DNA from: Alphaproteobacteria bacterium
Lineage (GTDB): Bacteria; Pseudomonadota; Alphaproteobacteria; UBA828
NCBI GenBank assembly: GCA_022823305.1
Contig: JAJDXK010000006.1
Location: 1 to 60,466, forward strand
Direction: 5' to 3'
Length of the DNA: 60,466 nt
In this document: positions 25,221 to 35,239 of the stretch, one piece after another
Layout of the letters: every line of letters begins with the position of its first letter
Numbering within the stretch: position 1 is the first letter of the stretch
The notes under the pieces: generated by a model
Told to the model about the DNA's origin: nothing
Seen by the model: the letters and a program-made list of their open reading frames with translations, nothing else
The model's database searches: none
Made by a program: the position numbers and the translations under genes

Positions 25221-25334
25221 CACCCACCTCACCCTGTCCCTCTCCTCCCGAGGAGGAGAGGGGACGTGGCGGCGCGGACTTTACTCTCCCTCTCCTCCCC
25301 GCCGGGGAGGAGAGGGCCGGGGTGAGGTGGGGGG
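25221..25334. repeat. Dispersed palindromic repeat, copy 2
   Basis: About 114 bases starting CACCCACCTCACCCTGTCCC and ending GGCCGGGGTGAGGTGGGG, with two internal hairpins built on CTCTCCTCCC / GGAGGAGAG. Related to 3357-3468 (inverted) and 60180-60295 (same orientation). It lies between the amidase start and the tatC stop. Confidence 0.75.
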
Positions 25335-25410
25335 AGGCTTCAGGCGCGCGCCACGCTAACGGGAGAAGCGTGCGGCAACCAAGCGCGGCCCCGCAAGATC
25401 GGATCGTGCC

Positions 25411-26268
25411 CTAGCGGCCGTAGTTGAAGTCGGTCTCTTCGCTGTCTTCGTACTGGGCCAGCAGCTCGTCCATCTCGCGATAGGCCTCCTCTTCCTCCTC
25501 CTGCTTCTTCCTGCGCTTCTTCTCGACGAAGCCGACGGAGATGATGGAGAGCTCGTAGAGCGCGATGAGCGGGATGCCGAGGCCGACCTGGCTGAACAGG
25601 TCGGGCGGGGTCAGGATCGCCGCAGCGATGAAGACGATGACGATGGCGTACTTGCGCTTGCGCTTGAGCCCGGCGGCGGTCGCGAGCCCGGCGCGGCCCA
25701 TCAGCGTCAGCATCACCGGAAGCTGGAAGGCGATGCCGAAGGCGAAGATCAGCTTCATCACCAGCGACAGGTACTCGCCGATCTTGGGCAGGAGCTCGAG
25801 GCCGAGCCCCTCGTCCGTGCCCGGCGCCTGGAAGGAGATGAAGAAATTGAAGGCCTGCGGGAAGATGAAGTAGTAGACCAGCGCGCCGCCGGAGAAGAAC
25901 AGGACCGGGGTGACGAAGAGGAAGGGCAGGACCGCCTTCTTCTCGTGCCTGTAGAGGCCGGGCGCCACGAACATCCAGAACTGCGTCGCGATCAGCGGGA
26001 AGGTGACGAAGAAGGCGCCCCAGAAGGCGATCTTCAGCTCGGTGAAGAAGGCCTCCAGCAGGTGGGTGTAGATGAGGCTGGTGTCGTAGCCCCCCTCGGT
26101 GAGCACGTCGCGCAGCGGCTCGACCAGGAAGGCGAAGATGTCGGAGGCCACGTACCAGCAGCCGAGAAAGGCGATGACGAGCCCGATCGCCGCATAGGCG
26201 AGCCGGCGCCTGAGCTCGATCAGATGGTCGACCAGCGGCGCGCGCGATTGTTCGATCTGGTCGACCAC
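25411..26268 (-). CDS. tatC: Twin-arginine translocase subunit TatC
   Basis: A 285-residue TatC with six expected membrane segments. Typical patterns are PLVDHLIELRRRLAYA at the N-terminus, FVAPGLYRHEKKAVLPF and FGIAFQLPV. The C-terminal tail is long and acidic (EEEEEAYREMDELLAQYEDSEE). TatC recognises the twin-arginine signal peptide. The start appears to be GTG at 26268. At least two binding proteins in this window (44484-45923 and 55102-56412) carry Tat signals and would depend on it. Confidence 0.93.
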   Translation of the reverse strand: MVDQIEQSRAPLVDHLIELRRRLAYAAIGLVIAFLGCWYVASDIFAFLVEPLRDVLTEGGYDTSLIYTHLLEAFFTELKIAFWGAFFVTFPLIATQFWMFVAPGLYRHEKKAVLPFLFVTPVLFFSGGALVYYFIFPQAFNFFISFQAPGTDEGLGLELLPKIGEYLSLVMKLIFAFGIAFQLPVMLTLMGRAGLATAAGLKRKRKYAIVIVFIAAAILTPPDLFSQVGLGIPLIALYELSIISVGFVEKKRRKKQEEEEEAYREMDELLAQYEDSEETDFNYGR

Positions 26269-26392
26269 GAGCTAGCCGCTCGTCCGGGCTTGAAGGGGCC
26301 GGCCGCCCGTCACCGGGTCGGGCCTGCGCGGCGCCGGTGCGCCGGGCCGGGGCCGTCGCGACATTCCACTCTTCGTCACGGGCTGCGGGCGC

Positions 26393-26923
26393 CTACGCGC
26401 TCGCTCCGCGCGAGGGCGCGTCGTCCGTGCCGTTGCCCTTCGGTGCCTCTGCCGCCGGTGCCGCAGGGGCTGCCTGTGCCGTCTCTGCGGCGGCGGGCTC
26501 GCCCTCGGGAGCAGGTGCCGCCGCGCCGCCGTCGCCGGATGCCGGCTCGCCGGCCGGCGCCGTCCCGCCGTTGGCCTTCGCGGCCGCCTCGGGCGAGGGC
26601 TTCATCACGTCCTCTCCCATCATCCTGTTCACGTCGCCGGCGCTGTCCTCGACGTCGCGCTTCACTGCATCCGCGCCCTCGTTCACGTCACGGCGGGCGT
26701 TGGCGAGCTCGCGGTTGGTCTCGTCGATTTCCTTCTTGATCGCATCGATCTCGGTCGCGTCGGCGGCCTCCTCGATGCTGCGCTGGAAGTCGCGGGCGTA
26801 GCCGCGCGCCTTGCCCATCCACTGGCCCGCCGTCTTCACGATGCGCGGCAGGTCTTTCGGCCCGACGACGATCAGGGCGATCAGCATCAGGATGATGATC
26901 TCTTGCCAGCCGATGTCGAACAT
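26393..26923 (-). CDS. tatB: Sec-independent translocase subunit TatB
   Basis: A 176-residue TatB: an N-terminal membrane helix (MFDIGWQEIIILMLIALIVV), the hinge GPKDLPR, then an amphipathic helix (QWMGKARGYARDFQRSIEEA) and an Ala/Glu/Pro-rich tail. Forms the receptor complex with TatC. The gene lies 65 bases after tatA; the 124-base gap to tatC is longer than usual but has no obvious terminator. Confidence 0.93.
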   Translation of the reverse strand: MFDIGWQEIIILMLIALIVVGPKDLPRIVKTAGQWMGKARGYARDFQRSIEEAADATEIDAIKKEIDETNRELANARRDVNEGADAVKRDVEDSAGDVNRMMGEDVMKPSPEAAAKANGGTAPAGEPASGDGGAAAPAPEGEPAAAETAQAAPAAPAAEAPKGNGTDDAPSRGASA

Positions 26924-26988
26924 TGGCGTGCCCGCTGCGGGAGCGGGTGATCTCCCTGTTTCTCTTCAGCCGCCCGGCGACTTGACGT

Positions 26989-27270
26989 CTAGCTCTTGGC
27001 GGCTTCGCTCTTGGCGGCCTCGTCCTTCTTGACGGCGCTTGCCTCGATGGTTGCGGGCTCGCTCTCGATCACCTTGGGCTCCTGCGGAGCCTCGGCCGAC
27101 GCGGCCTGGCTCTGGGCCGGCGGCGGAGGCGCCTCGCCCTCCCGCATGCCGGTCTTGAAGCTCTTGATGCCCTTGGCGAAGTCGCCCATCAGGCGGGGCA
27201 GCTTGCCCGCGCCGAACAAGAGCACGATGACCAAGACGATCAGAAGGATTTGCCAGATCGAGATACCCAT
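26989..27270 (-). CDS. tatA: Sec-independent translocase subunit TatA
   Basis: A 93-residue TatA: membrane helix MGISIWQILLIVLVIVLLFG, then AGKLPRLMGDFAKGIKSFK, the standard hinge and amphipathic helix, and a short Ala/Glu/Lys tail. Forms the pore-lining oligomer. First gene of tatABC; its promoter should lie in 27271-27361. Confidence 0.93.
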   Translation of the reverse strand: MGISIWQILLIVLVIVLLFGAGKLPRLMGDFAKGIKSFKTGMREGEAPPPPAQSQAASAEAPQEPKVIESEPATIEASAVKKDEAAKSEAAKS

Positions 27271-27361
27271 GACACGGCTCCAGTCTCACCACGGCGACGG
27301 TGCGACGCCCGGTCGCGGGCGCAAGCACCGCCGCACGGCACCGGTCCCGCAGCCTTGTCGC

Positions 27362-28429
<1,068 letters not shown>

Positions 28430-28660
28430 GCCCGGCGCGCGAGCCGCCCCGTCGGCCGTCGTCGGTTGCAGCACACCGTGCACGCGGCACACCCTGCAAT
28501 TGCAAGTCATTGGCAGAGTAATGCGCGGAAGGCCCCTTGTCCATCCCCGCGCCGGCGAAACGCCATGCTCCGCGCCGGCGCGGCCGGGTGCGCCGCTTGA
28601 AGGCGGCCCCATGTGCGACTACGGTGCCGGCGCGGCGATCACGAGCAGGCGGGGGAGATC

Positions 28661-30463
28661 ATGGAGCTTCAGCGGGAGGCGCTGATCGACGTGGCCATGG
28701 GCTACGCGCCCGCCGACAAGGTCATCGTCAACGGCCGCGTGGTCAACGTGCACACCGGCACCGTCAAGGCCGAGGGGATCGCCGTCAAGGGCGAGCGCAT
28801 CGCCGCGGTCGGCGACGTCGGCTACGCCATCGACGACAGGACCGAGGTGATCGACGCCGACGGCCGCTTCCTCGTGCCGGGGCTGATCGACCCCCACTGC
28901 CACCAGTGGCACACCTACGCCAACTCGACCGTGTTCGCCGCCTGCCGGCTGCTGCACGGCTCGACCACCATCGTGGACGGCTTCTACGGCCACGCCATCG
29001 TCAACGGCATGCGCGCCTCGCGCTACTTCCTCGACGAGCTGCTGGCGACTCCGGTCAAGCCGATCTTCGTCACCCCCACCATGTGCTACACGCAGAACCG
29101 GGGGATCGGCTTCCCCGCCTCGCCCAACGCGCCGAGCATCGAGGACCTGCGCGAGTCGCTCACCTGGCCCGAGACCAAGGGCATCGAGGAGATCAGCCCG
29201 GAGCTGATGCTCTACCAGAACCAGCGCGACCGCGCCCTGCTCGGCCTCATGGAGGAGGCGCTGGACATGGGCAAGGTGATCCAGGGCCACTCGGCGGGCA
29301 TGACCGACGAGAAGATCACCAACGCCTGGGTGGCGTCGGGGATCATGCACAACCACGAGATCGTCAACGCCTCGGAGACCCGGCGCCAGGCCGAGCTCGG
29401 GATCTGGATCGTCATCAGGGAAGGCAGCGCCTGCAAGGACATCGAGGCCTGCCTCCCGGTCATCACCGAGGAGGGCTACCACGCCCGCGCCTACCAGCTC
29501 TGCACCGACGTGATCACGCCGGACTGGATGCTGGAGCGGGGCCAGATGGACAACGCCATCCGCGTCGCGGTGCAGAACGGGCTCGATCCGATGACCGCGA
29601 TCCAGATGTCCACCATCCAGCCGGCCGAGTTCTACCGCGTGAACCACGACATGGGCATGATCGCGGCGGGGCGCTACGCCGACATCGTCTTCGTCGACAC
29701 CCTCGAGGGCTTCGAGATCGACCGCGTGATGGCCAACGGCAAGGTCTGGGTCGAGGGCGGCGAGCTGGTCGAGCCGCTGGCCAATCCGGACTACCCGGAC
29801 TGGCTCTACGGCACCATGAACATCGACCGCGTGCTCGCGCCGGAAGACTTCCGCATCAAGGCGCCGGCCGGCGCGGGCGACACCGTGAAGGTCCAGTGCA
29901 TCAACACCCGCGATGGCTCGCTCGAGACGCCGGGCTCCGTGGAGACGCTGAAGGTGGTGGACGGCTACGTGCAGGCGGACCCGGAGAAGGGCATCAACAA
30001 GATCTGCATGATCGACCGTATCATGGGCACGGGCGAGGTGGGCGTCGCCTTCGTCAAGGGCTTCGGCATCAGGGAAGGCTGCATCGGCACCACCGCCAAC
30101 GTCTTCAACCAGAACATCGTGCTGGTGAGCGCCTCGGACGAGGACATGGCGGCGGCCGCCAACGAGACCATCGCGATGGACGGCGGCTTCATCGCGCTGC
30201 GCGACGGCAGGGTCGAGGCCTCGCTGCCGACGCCGCTCAACGGGCTCGCCTCCGACCTCCCCTTCGACGAGCTCTTCGAGCGCCAGTACAAGCTGATCGC
30301 CGCCTGGCGCGACATGGGCTGCGAACTGGAGACGCCGCAGATGAACCTCGAGTTCGTCTCGCTCGTCACCATCCCCTACTACCGCATCAGCACGAAGGGC
30401 CTGGCCTACATGACCCAGGACCGCTTCGAGCTGGCGGAGCTCTTCGTCGACGAGGCGGCCTGA
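28661..30463 (+). CDS. Adenine deaminase-like amidohydrolase
   Basis: A 600-residue metal-dependent amidohydrolase. The N-terminal half has the composite domain (KVIVNGRVVNVHTG, then VPGLIDPHCHQWHT with the metal histidines) and later GRYADIVFVD. The C-terminal half has the adenine deaminase-type region: DRIMGTGEVGVAFVKGFG, NIVLVSASDEDMAAAAN, GGFIALRDGRVEASLPTPLNGL. Typical adenine deaminases have HVHIESS at the metal site, while this one reads HCHQWHT, so a different ring or amide substrate is likely. A GGGGGAG site precedes the ATG. The next gene starts 8 bases after the stop codon's first base region, so the two are co-transcribed. Confidence 0.78.
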   Translation: MELQREALIDVAMGYAPADKVIVNGRVVNVHTGTVKAEGIAVKGERIAAVGDVGYAIDDRTEVIDADGRFLVPGLIDPHCHQWHTYANSTVFAACRLLHGSTTIVDGFYGHAIVNGMRASRYFLDELLATPVKPIFVTPTMCYTQNRGIGFPASPNAPSIEDLRESLTWPETKGIEEISPELMLYQNQRDRALLGLMEEALDMGKVIQGHSAGMTDEKITNAWVASGIMHNHEIVNASETRRQAELGIWIVIREGSACKDIEACLPVITEEGYHARAYQLCTDVITPDWMLERGQMDNAIRVAVQNGLDPMTAIQMSTIQPAEFYRVNHDMGMIAAGRYADIVFVDTLEGFEIDRVMANGKVWVEGGELVEPLANPDYPDWLYGTMNIDRVLAPEDFRIKAPAGAGDTVKVQCINTRDGSLETPGSVETLKVVDGYVQADPEKGINKICMIDRIMGTGEVGVAFVKGFGIREGCIGTTANVFNQNIVLVSASDEDMAAAANETIAMDGGFIALRDGRVEASLPTPLNGLASDLPFDELFERQYKLIAAWRDMGCELETPQMNLEFVSLVTIPYYRISTKGLAYMTQDRFELAELFVDEAA

Positions 30464-30470
30464 GGCGACG

Positions 30471-31463
30471 GTGGCGCGCGAACCGGTGGCGCAGGGGGGA
30501 GCCGACCGCGCGCTCAGGCTGGGCGTGGTGGGCGTCGGCCACTTCGGCCGCTACCACGCCGAGAAGATGGCCGCGATCGACGGCGCTCGCCTGGTCGCGG
30601 TCGCCGACATCGACAGCGCACGGGCCGCGAGCGTCGCGGAACCGCTCGGCGCCGATCCCCTGCCCGACCACGGCGCCCTGGTCGGGCGCGTCGACGCGGT
30701 CTCGGTCGCCGTGCCGGCGGGCGCGCACTACCGGGTGGTCAGGGACTTCCTCGACGCCGGGGTCCACGTGCTGGTGGAGAAGCCCTTCACCGAGAGCGTG
30801 GCCACCGCCGAGGAGCTGTCGGGCCTGGCCGAGGCCAGGGGACTGGTGCTGCAGGTCGGCCTGATCGAGCGCTTCTCCGAGACCTTCCGCGCCGTGGCAC
30901 CCCGCATCACCCGGCCGCTCTACATCGAGTCGGTGCGCGTCGGGCCGTTCACGGAGCGCAATACCGACGTGAGCGTGGTGCTCGACCTGATGATCCACGA
31001 CATCGACATCATCCTGGCGCTGGTGGAGTCGCCGGTCGCCGAGGTGGACGCCGTGGGCGCGCCGGTGTTCTCGGGCCACGAGGACCTCGCCAACGCCCGG
31101 CTGAAGTTCGCCAACGGCTGCGTCGCCAACGTCACGGCGAGCCGGGTCAGCCTCAAGACCGAGCGCTCGCTGCGCATCTTCCAGCCCGACGTCTACATCA
31201 AGGTCGACCACGGCGACCGCAGCGTCCGCATCGCGCGCAAGAAGGGCGAGGGCAAGCTCACGGGCATCGACGGCGTGGCGCTGGAGCGCGAGGAGTTCGA
31301 CCAGGGCGACCCGCTCAAGCGCGAGATCGAGGCGTTCGTGCACGCGGTGCGCACCGGGGCTGCGCCGGAGGTGAGCGGCGCAGACGGCGTGCGCTCGCTC
31401 GAGGTGGCACGCCGCATCACCGCCTGCATCGGCGAGAACCGGGCGCGCCTGGGCCTGCCCTGA
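30471..31463 (+). CDS. Gfo/Idh/MocA-family oxidoreductase
   Basis: A 330-residue NAD(P)-dependent oxidoreductase. N-terminal Rossmann fold with GVVGVGHFGRYHAEKM (about 18-33), VADIDSARA, and VEKPFTE carrying the catalytic-domain Lys. The C-terminal domain contains VVLDLMIHDIDIIL. The family oxidises or reduces sugars, polyols and other hydroxy compounds. The start is GTG at 30471, 7 bases after the amidohydrolase stop, so the two probably act in one pathway. Substrate unknown. Confidence 0.85.
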   Translation: MAREPVAQGGADRALRLGVVGVGHFGRYHAEKMAAIDGARLVAVADIDSARAASVAEPLGADPLPDHGALVGRVDAVSVAVPAGAHYRVVRDFLDAGVHVLVEKPFTESVATAEELSGLAEARGLVLQVGLIERFSETFRAVAPRITRPLYIESVRVGPFTERNTDVSVVLDLMIHDIDIILALVESPVAEVDAVGAPVFSGHEDLANARLKFANGCVANVTASRVSLKTERSLRIFQPDVYIKVDHGDRSVRIARKKGEGKLTGIDGVALEREEFDQGDPLKREIEAFVHAVRTGAAPEVSGADGVRSLEVARRITACIGENRARLGLP

Positions 31464-31608
31464 CCCAGCGCGCCGGGCAGCCTTTCCGCCGTGGTCGCGA
31501 CCTTCGCCTGCGACCTGTAGACGGCGCTCGTAGCCGGTTGCAGGCCACGACCTACCCCGCGATTGATTCCCCGCGCGCACCTGTGCTTCCCTGCCGCCCG
31601 CAAGCGAT

Positions 31609-32673
31609 TTGGACAAACGACCGTTCGGGGTCGTCGTGGAATTCTGGCTGGGCCTTTACGGGATGCAGAGCCCGCGCGTGCATCCGCGCTCGTGGGCCGG
31701 GCTCTACGACGAGGTCGTGGAGCACGCGGTCTTCGCCGAGGAGGTCGGCTTCGACAGCTTCTGGCTGACCGAGCATCACTTCTGGTACGACGGCTACTGT
31801 CCCAACCTGCTGCCCGTGCTGGCCGCGATCGCGCGCCGCACCTCGCGCATCGGCATCGGCACCGGCTGCTCGCTGCTCGGCCTGCATGACCCGCTGCGCG
31901 ATGCCGAGGACAAGGCATCGCTCGACGTGCTCTCCAACGGCAGGCTCCTGCTCGGGCTCGCGCCGGGCTACCGGCCCGAGGAGTTCGAGGGCCTCGACAT
32001 CGAGAAGAAGACCCGGGGCAGGCGCTTCTACGAGGCCGTCGACGTGATGAAGAAGGCGTGGACGGGCGAGGTCTTCTCCCACCACGGCGAGTTCTTCCAC
32101 TACGACGACCTGCGCCTGGAGCCTGTGCCGCTGCAGCGGCCGCACCCGCCGATCTGGGTGGGCGCCAACCGCACCAGGCTGCAGGCGACCAACATCGGCA
32201 AGGCCGGGCTCGGCTTCTGGGAAGGCCCGTCCATGAGCCTCGAGCTCTTCACGCGCAACGCCGGGATCTACAAGGAGGCCGCGCGCGCCGCCGGCCACCC
32301 GGAGAGCGCCATCAAGTGCGGGCTCTTCCGCGACGTCTGCATCGCCGAGACGCAGGAGGAGGCGCTGCGGATCATGGACGAGGACCTGCTGCCGATGTAC
32401 GAGGAGCAGTACGTCGCCTACGGCTACGTGCCCGAGGCGACCGGCAGCCGCCGCGAGATGCTGGCGCACCCGGTGTTCCGGGAGATCGTCGAGGCCTCCT
32501 TCGTCGGCACGCCGGACCAGATCATCCGCAAGATCGAGCGCTACCGCGAGGCGGTCCACTTCGACCACTTCATGCCGCGCATCATGCACATCAGCCAGAA
32601 GAAGGACCGGCTCTTCAGGCAGATGGAACTCTTCGCCGAGCACGTCATCCCGCACTTTCGGGGCGCGTCGTGA
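31609..32673 (+). CDS. Luciferase-like flavin monooxygenase 1
   Basis: A 354-residue TIM-barrel flavin-dependent oxidoreductase of the LLM class. Patterns: VFAEEVGFDSFWLTEHHF near the N-terminus, IGIGTGCSLLGLHDPLRDAEDKASLDVLSNGRLLLGLAPGY-type segments (NGR-LLGLAPGY), and FVGTPDQIIRKIERY. These enzymes use FMNH2 and O2 to oxidise or cleave small organic substrates. The start is uncertain: TTG at 31609 lacks a good ribosome site, and a GTG at about 31633 would begin VEFWLGLYG. Its stop overlaps the next gene in a GTGA junction. Confidence 0.85.
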   Translation: MDKRPFGVVVEFWLGLYGMQSPRVHPRSWAGLYDEVVEHAVFAEEVGFDSFWLTEHHFWYDGYCPNLLPVLAAIARRTSRIGIGTGCSLLGLHDPLRDAEDKASLDVLSNGRLLLGLAPGYRPEEFEGLDIEKKTRGRRFYEAVDVMKKAWTGEVFSHHGEFFHYDDLRLEPVPLQRPHPPIWVGANRTRLQATNIGKAGLGFWEGPSMSLELFTRNAGIYKEAARAAGHPESAIKCGLFRDVCIAETQEEALRIMDEDLLPMYEEQYVAYGYVPEATGSRREMLAHPVFREIVEASFVGTPDQIIRKIERYREAVHFDHFMPRIMHISQKKDRLFRQMELFAEHVIPHFRGAS

Positions 32674-33770
32674 GGTCGGGCCTCTACTACGGCTGGGAGC
32701 TGACCGGCGGTGGTGGGAGCCCGGCCGCGGTCGACCTCTACGGCGAGATGCTGGAGCAGATCGAGCTCGCCGATCACCTCGGCTTCGATACGGCGCTGAT
32801 CGGCGAGAGCCATTTCGTTGACGGCGATCTCACCGGCTCGGTCGTGGACCTGCTGGGCGCGCTCGCAGGCTCGACCCGCTTCATCCGCCTCGGCTCCGCC
32901 GGCAGGGCGCTCGCGCTGCAGCATCCTGCGCGCGCGGCCGAGGATTTCGCCGTCATCGACCTGCTGTCCAACGGCCGCGCCATCCTCGGCGTCGGCGCAG
33001 GCCACTCGGAGGCCGCGTTCGCCGCCTTCGGCGTGCCCTTCGACGAGCGCCGCGCCCGCTTCGAGGAGGCGCTGGACTTCATCGCGCACGCCTGGACCTC
33101 GGACGCGTTCTCCTACGGTGGGCGCTTCACCCGATTCCCCGGGAAGACGCCGGAAAACGCGGAGACCCCCTTCGCTCACGAGCCCTACGAAAAGCCCTTC
33201 AGGCTGCAGTGGGAGCGCGCCGGGCTCGAGCCGAAGCACCTCGCGGTGACGCCACGCCCGGTGCAGATCCCGCACCCGCCGATCTGGGTCGAGGCGCAGG
33301 GCGAGGACGACGTCGCGCTCGCCGTCCGCCACGGCCACGCCATCCTGCCGGCACCGGCACTGAGCGATGCGGAGGTGGTGGGGCTCTACCGTGCCTACAC
33401 GGCGGGGATGGCGGCCGCCGGGCGCAGCCTGACCGGGGTGGAGCGGCCGGTGATCCGCGAGGTCTTCTGCGCGGAAACGCAGGCCGAGGCCGTCGCCATC
33501 GCCGGCGAGCCGCTGCGCGCGGTCTACGCACAGCACGCCGCCGCCGACGCCCTCGGCAACGGGGCCGATGCGAGCCTCGACCGGCTGATGGCCGAGCGCT
33601 TCGTCCTCGGCGATCCCGACCAGGTGTTCGAGCGCTTCAAGACGCTGCAGCAGGAGGCCGGCATCAACCACGTGATCTGCCGATTCCGCGTGCCCGGCAT
33701 CGAGCACGAGGCCGTCGTCCGCTCGCTCAGGCTCTACGCCGGCGAGGTCATCACGCGCCTGCGCTCGTAG
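32670..33770 (+). CDS. Luciferase-like flavin monooxygenase 2
   Basis: A 366-residue LLM-class flavin monooxygenase, paralogous to the preceding protein. It has LADHLGFDTALIGESHFVDG, IRLGSAGRALALQHPARAAEDFAVIDLLSNGR-type core (IDLLSNGRAILGVGAGH), PHPPIWVEAQ and FVLGDPDQVFERFKTL. The GTG start overlaps the preceding stop, so both proteins are made in a fixed ratio and may form a heteromer or act in sequence. Substrate unknown. Confidence 0.86.
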   Translation: MRSGLYYGWELTGGGGSPAAVDLYGEMLEQIELADHLGFDTALIGESHFVDGDLTGSVVDLLGALAGSTRFIRLGSAGRALALQHPARAAEDFAVIDLLSNGRAILGVGAGHSEAAFAAFGVPFDERRARFEEALDFIAHAWTSDAFSYGGRFTRFPGKTPENAETPFAHEPYEKPFRLQWERAGLEPKHLAVTPRPVQIPHPPIWVEAQGEDDVALAVRHGHAILPAPALSDAEVVGLYRAYTAGMAAAGRSLTGVERPVIREVFCAETQAEAVAIAGEPLRAVYAQHAAADALGNGADASLDRLMAERFVLGDPDQVFERFKTLQQEAGINHVICRFRVPGIEHEAVVRSLRLYAGEVITRLRS

Positions 33771-33796
33771 GCCACCAACGCCCGAGAGAGACCGCG

Positions 33797-34486
33797 ATGA
33801 ACGAGAAGCAGCTCGACACCGGGCTCCTGCCCTATCCCCTGCCGCCCTGGAAGCACCGCTTCCGCACCCTCAGCATCTTCTGCGAGGTCGACGAGGCGGC
33901 GCTCGCCCCCCGCGTGCCGGCGCCGCTGGAGCTCGCCACCAACGTGGTGCAGATCACCGTGATGCACTTCGAGAGCACGGTGCCGACGCGGCCCTACTAC
34001 GACAGCGCCGTGATCGCGCAGGTGCGCTACCGCGGCGAGGTCGGCGGCCACTGGGTGCACGCCTTCACCAGCACCGACCAGGTGTGCGCCGGCACGCGCG
34101 AGCTCTGGGGCTTCCGCATGAAGCTCGCGGCGATGGAGCTGCACGTCGACACCGACCGCATCTGGGGCTTCACCGAGCGCCTGGGCAGGCGCGTGATCGA
34201 GATCGACATGCGGCCCACGGGCAGGGCCTTCGAGCCGCTCAGGACCTTCCCCCGCCTCTTCGTGAAGGCGCTGCCGGAGGCCGACCGCGCCGACGCGGTG
34301 AAGCGTCAGGTGGTGCAGCTTCCGGCCGAGACGGAGATCACCGAGACGGTGTGGGGCGAGGGTACGGTGCGCTTCGAGGAGAGCGCGGACGACCCCACCC
34401 ACCTGCTGAGGCCGTCGCGCATCCTCGGCGCGAGTCTCGTCTCCGGCAACCAGATCCTCCCCTGGGGCGTCGTCCTCTCCGACTGA
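33797..34486 (+). CDS. Acetoacetate decarboxylase-like protein
   Basis: A 229-residue protein of the ADC superfamily. The region GTRELWGFRMKLAAMEL corresponds to the ADC active-site segment; the Lys in FRMK is a candidate for the Schiff-base lysine. YYDSAVIAQVRYRGEVGGHWV and FPRLFVKALP are other ADC-like parts. In many members the real reaction is not decarboxylation, and this copy may be a hydratase, aldolase or decarboxylase acting on a product of the two monooxygenases, whose genes end 26 bases upstream. Confidence 0.8.
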   Translation: MNEKQLDTGLLPYPLPPWKHRFRTLSIFCEVDEAALAPRVPAPLELATNVVQITVMHFESTVPTRPYYDSAVIAQVRYRGEVGGHWVHAFTSTDQVCAGTRELWGFRMKLAAMELHVDTDRIWGFTERLGRRVIEIDMRPTGRAFEPLRTFPRLFVKALPEADRADAVKRQVVQLPAETEITETVWGEGTVRFEESADDPTHLLRPSRILGASLVSGNQILPWGVVLSD

Positions 34487-34589
34487 GCGCCGGCGGGTGC
34501 GGTGTTGTTCGGCGTCGTCTTTGACTCCTCGGAATATACGGAAATCAAGGCCTTACCACGCCGATCGGCGTCCAATTTGCACGCCGAAC

Positions 34590-34709
34590 AACAAGCTCGA
34601 GGCCAACATCCGCGCTTTCATCGACAAGCACAACGATGACCCCAGGCCCTTCAGGTGGACCAGGTCCGCCGACGACATCCTCGCCGCCGTCAAGCGCTTC
34701 TGTCTCTGA
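34590..34709 (+). mobile_element. IS630-family transposase, C-terminal relic
   Basis: The last 39 codons of an IS630-type transposase: NKLEANIRAFIDKHND, then RPFRWTRSADDILAAVKRFC and a stop. These are the closing helix and the FxWT..ADxIL motif of the family. The catalytic DDE domain is absent, so it is inactive. The break with unrelated upstream sequence is just before 34590. Confidence 0.75.
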
Positions 34710-35014
34710 CCTGCCCCCGTCGACTGGTCCAGGTCGAATGTTAGTGTATTGCCGGTTTCTCGGCCAAGCTGGGTGGCCGGCGGAGTGTAGCGGAGCCGGG
34801 CGACCAGCTTGGCATGACGATCGTCTCCCCCAGCAGGCAAGAGGGATGCAGTTCTCCGTCTTCCACACACTCAAGCTCGATCAGGCCGCCGTCCGCCGCA
34901 GCCCCGAGCCCGGCCCTCCGGAACATCTCGACCTTGATCCGCTCCCTGGCCTCTTTGGCCGGGAGGAAGTGTGGCCGACGGAAAGTCGGATGACTCGGTG
35001 ACGGAAAGTCGAGT
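34710..35014. other. Non-coding stretch between transposase relics
   Basis: No intact gene. The GC content is a little lower than in the neighbours. TGACGGAAAGTCG-type repeats occur twice about 22 bases apart near 34976-35011. Short open frames in both directions (for example minus-strand ELHPSCLLGETIVMPSW) look like decayed mobile DNA, but I cannot assign them to a family. Confidence 0.4.
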
Positions 35015-35229
35015 GAGCCCTTGGAAATGTGGCCGGGAAACTATGCAGGTCGGCCACGACGTGAGGTTGATCCCGCTGATCCATATGATGTCGCTCGTGA
35101 AGCGCCAGAGGAACGACGGCGCGGACGCGGGGCGGCCTGCGAGGCGGCGCAGCGTCCGACCATGCGCTTTGTGGCTGCGAAGGGGAAGGAGTGACAGGCC
35201 AGGGGGACGTTGTTTCGCACGCGCGACCT
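35015..35229 (+). mobile_element. IS110-family transposase relic
   Basis: Translation of 35048-35128 gives GHDVRLIPLIHMMSLVKRQR followed by NDGADA, the RuvC-like N-terminal domain of IS110 transposases (usual form GHEVRLIP..VK.FVKRQKNDAADA). After a one-base frame change near 35130 it continues ACEAAQRPTMRFVAAKGKE, a TGA at about 35191, then QARGTLFRTRDL, again typical of IS110. The frameshift, the stop and the lack of the C-terminal serine domain make it dead. It ends 11 bases before the 3' end of the transporter gene at 35240. Confidence 0.8.
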
Positions 35230-35239
35230 TGGGCAAGGA

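Noticed and set aside
31464..31608. Small RNA or dispersed repeat before the first monooxygenase gene
   Set aside because: Some internal similarity is visible (GTAGCCGGTTGCAGG-like words), but no stable symmetric structure or second copy was found in the window.
34710..35014. A real gene between the transposase relics
   Set aside because: All open frames there are short, lack ribosome sites and start or stop within decayed mobile sequence.
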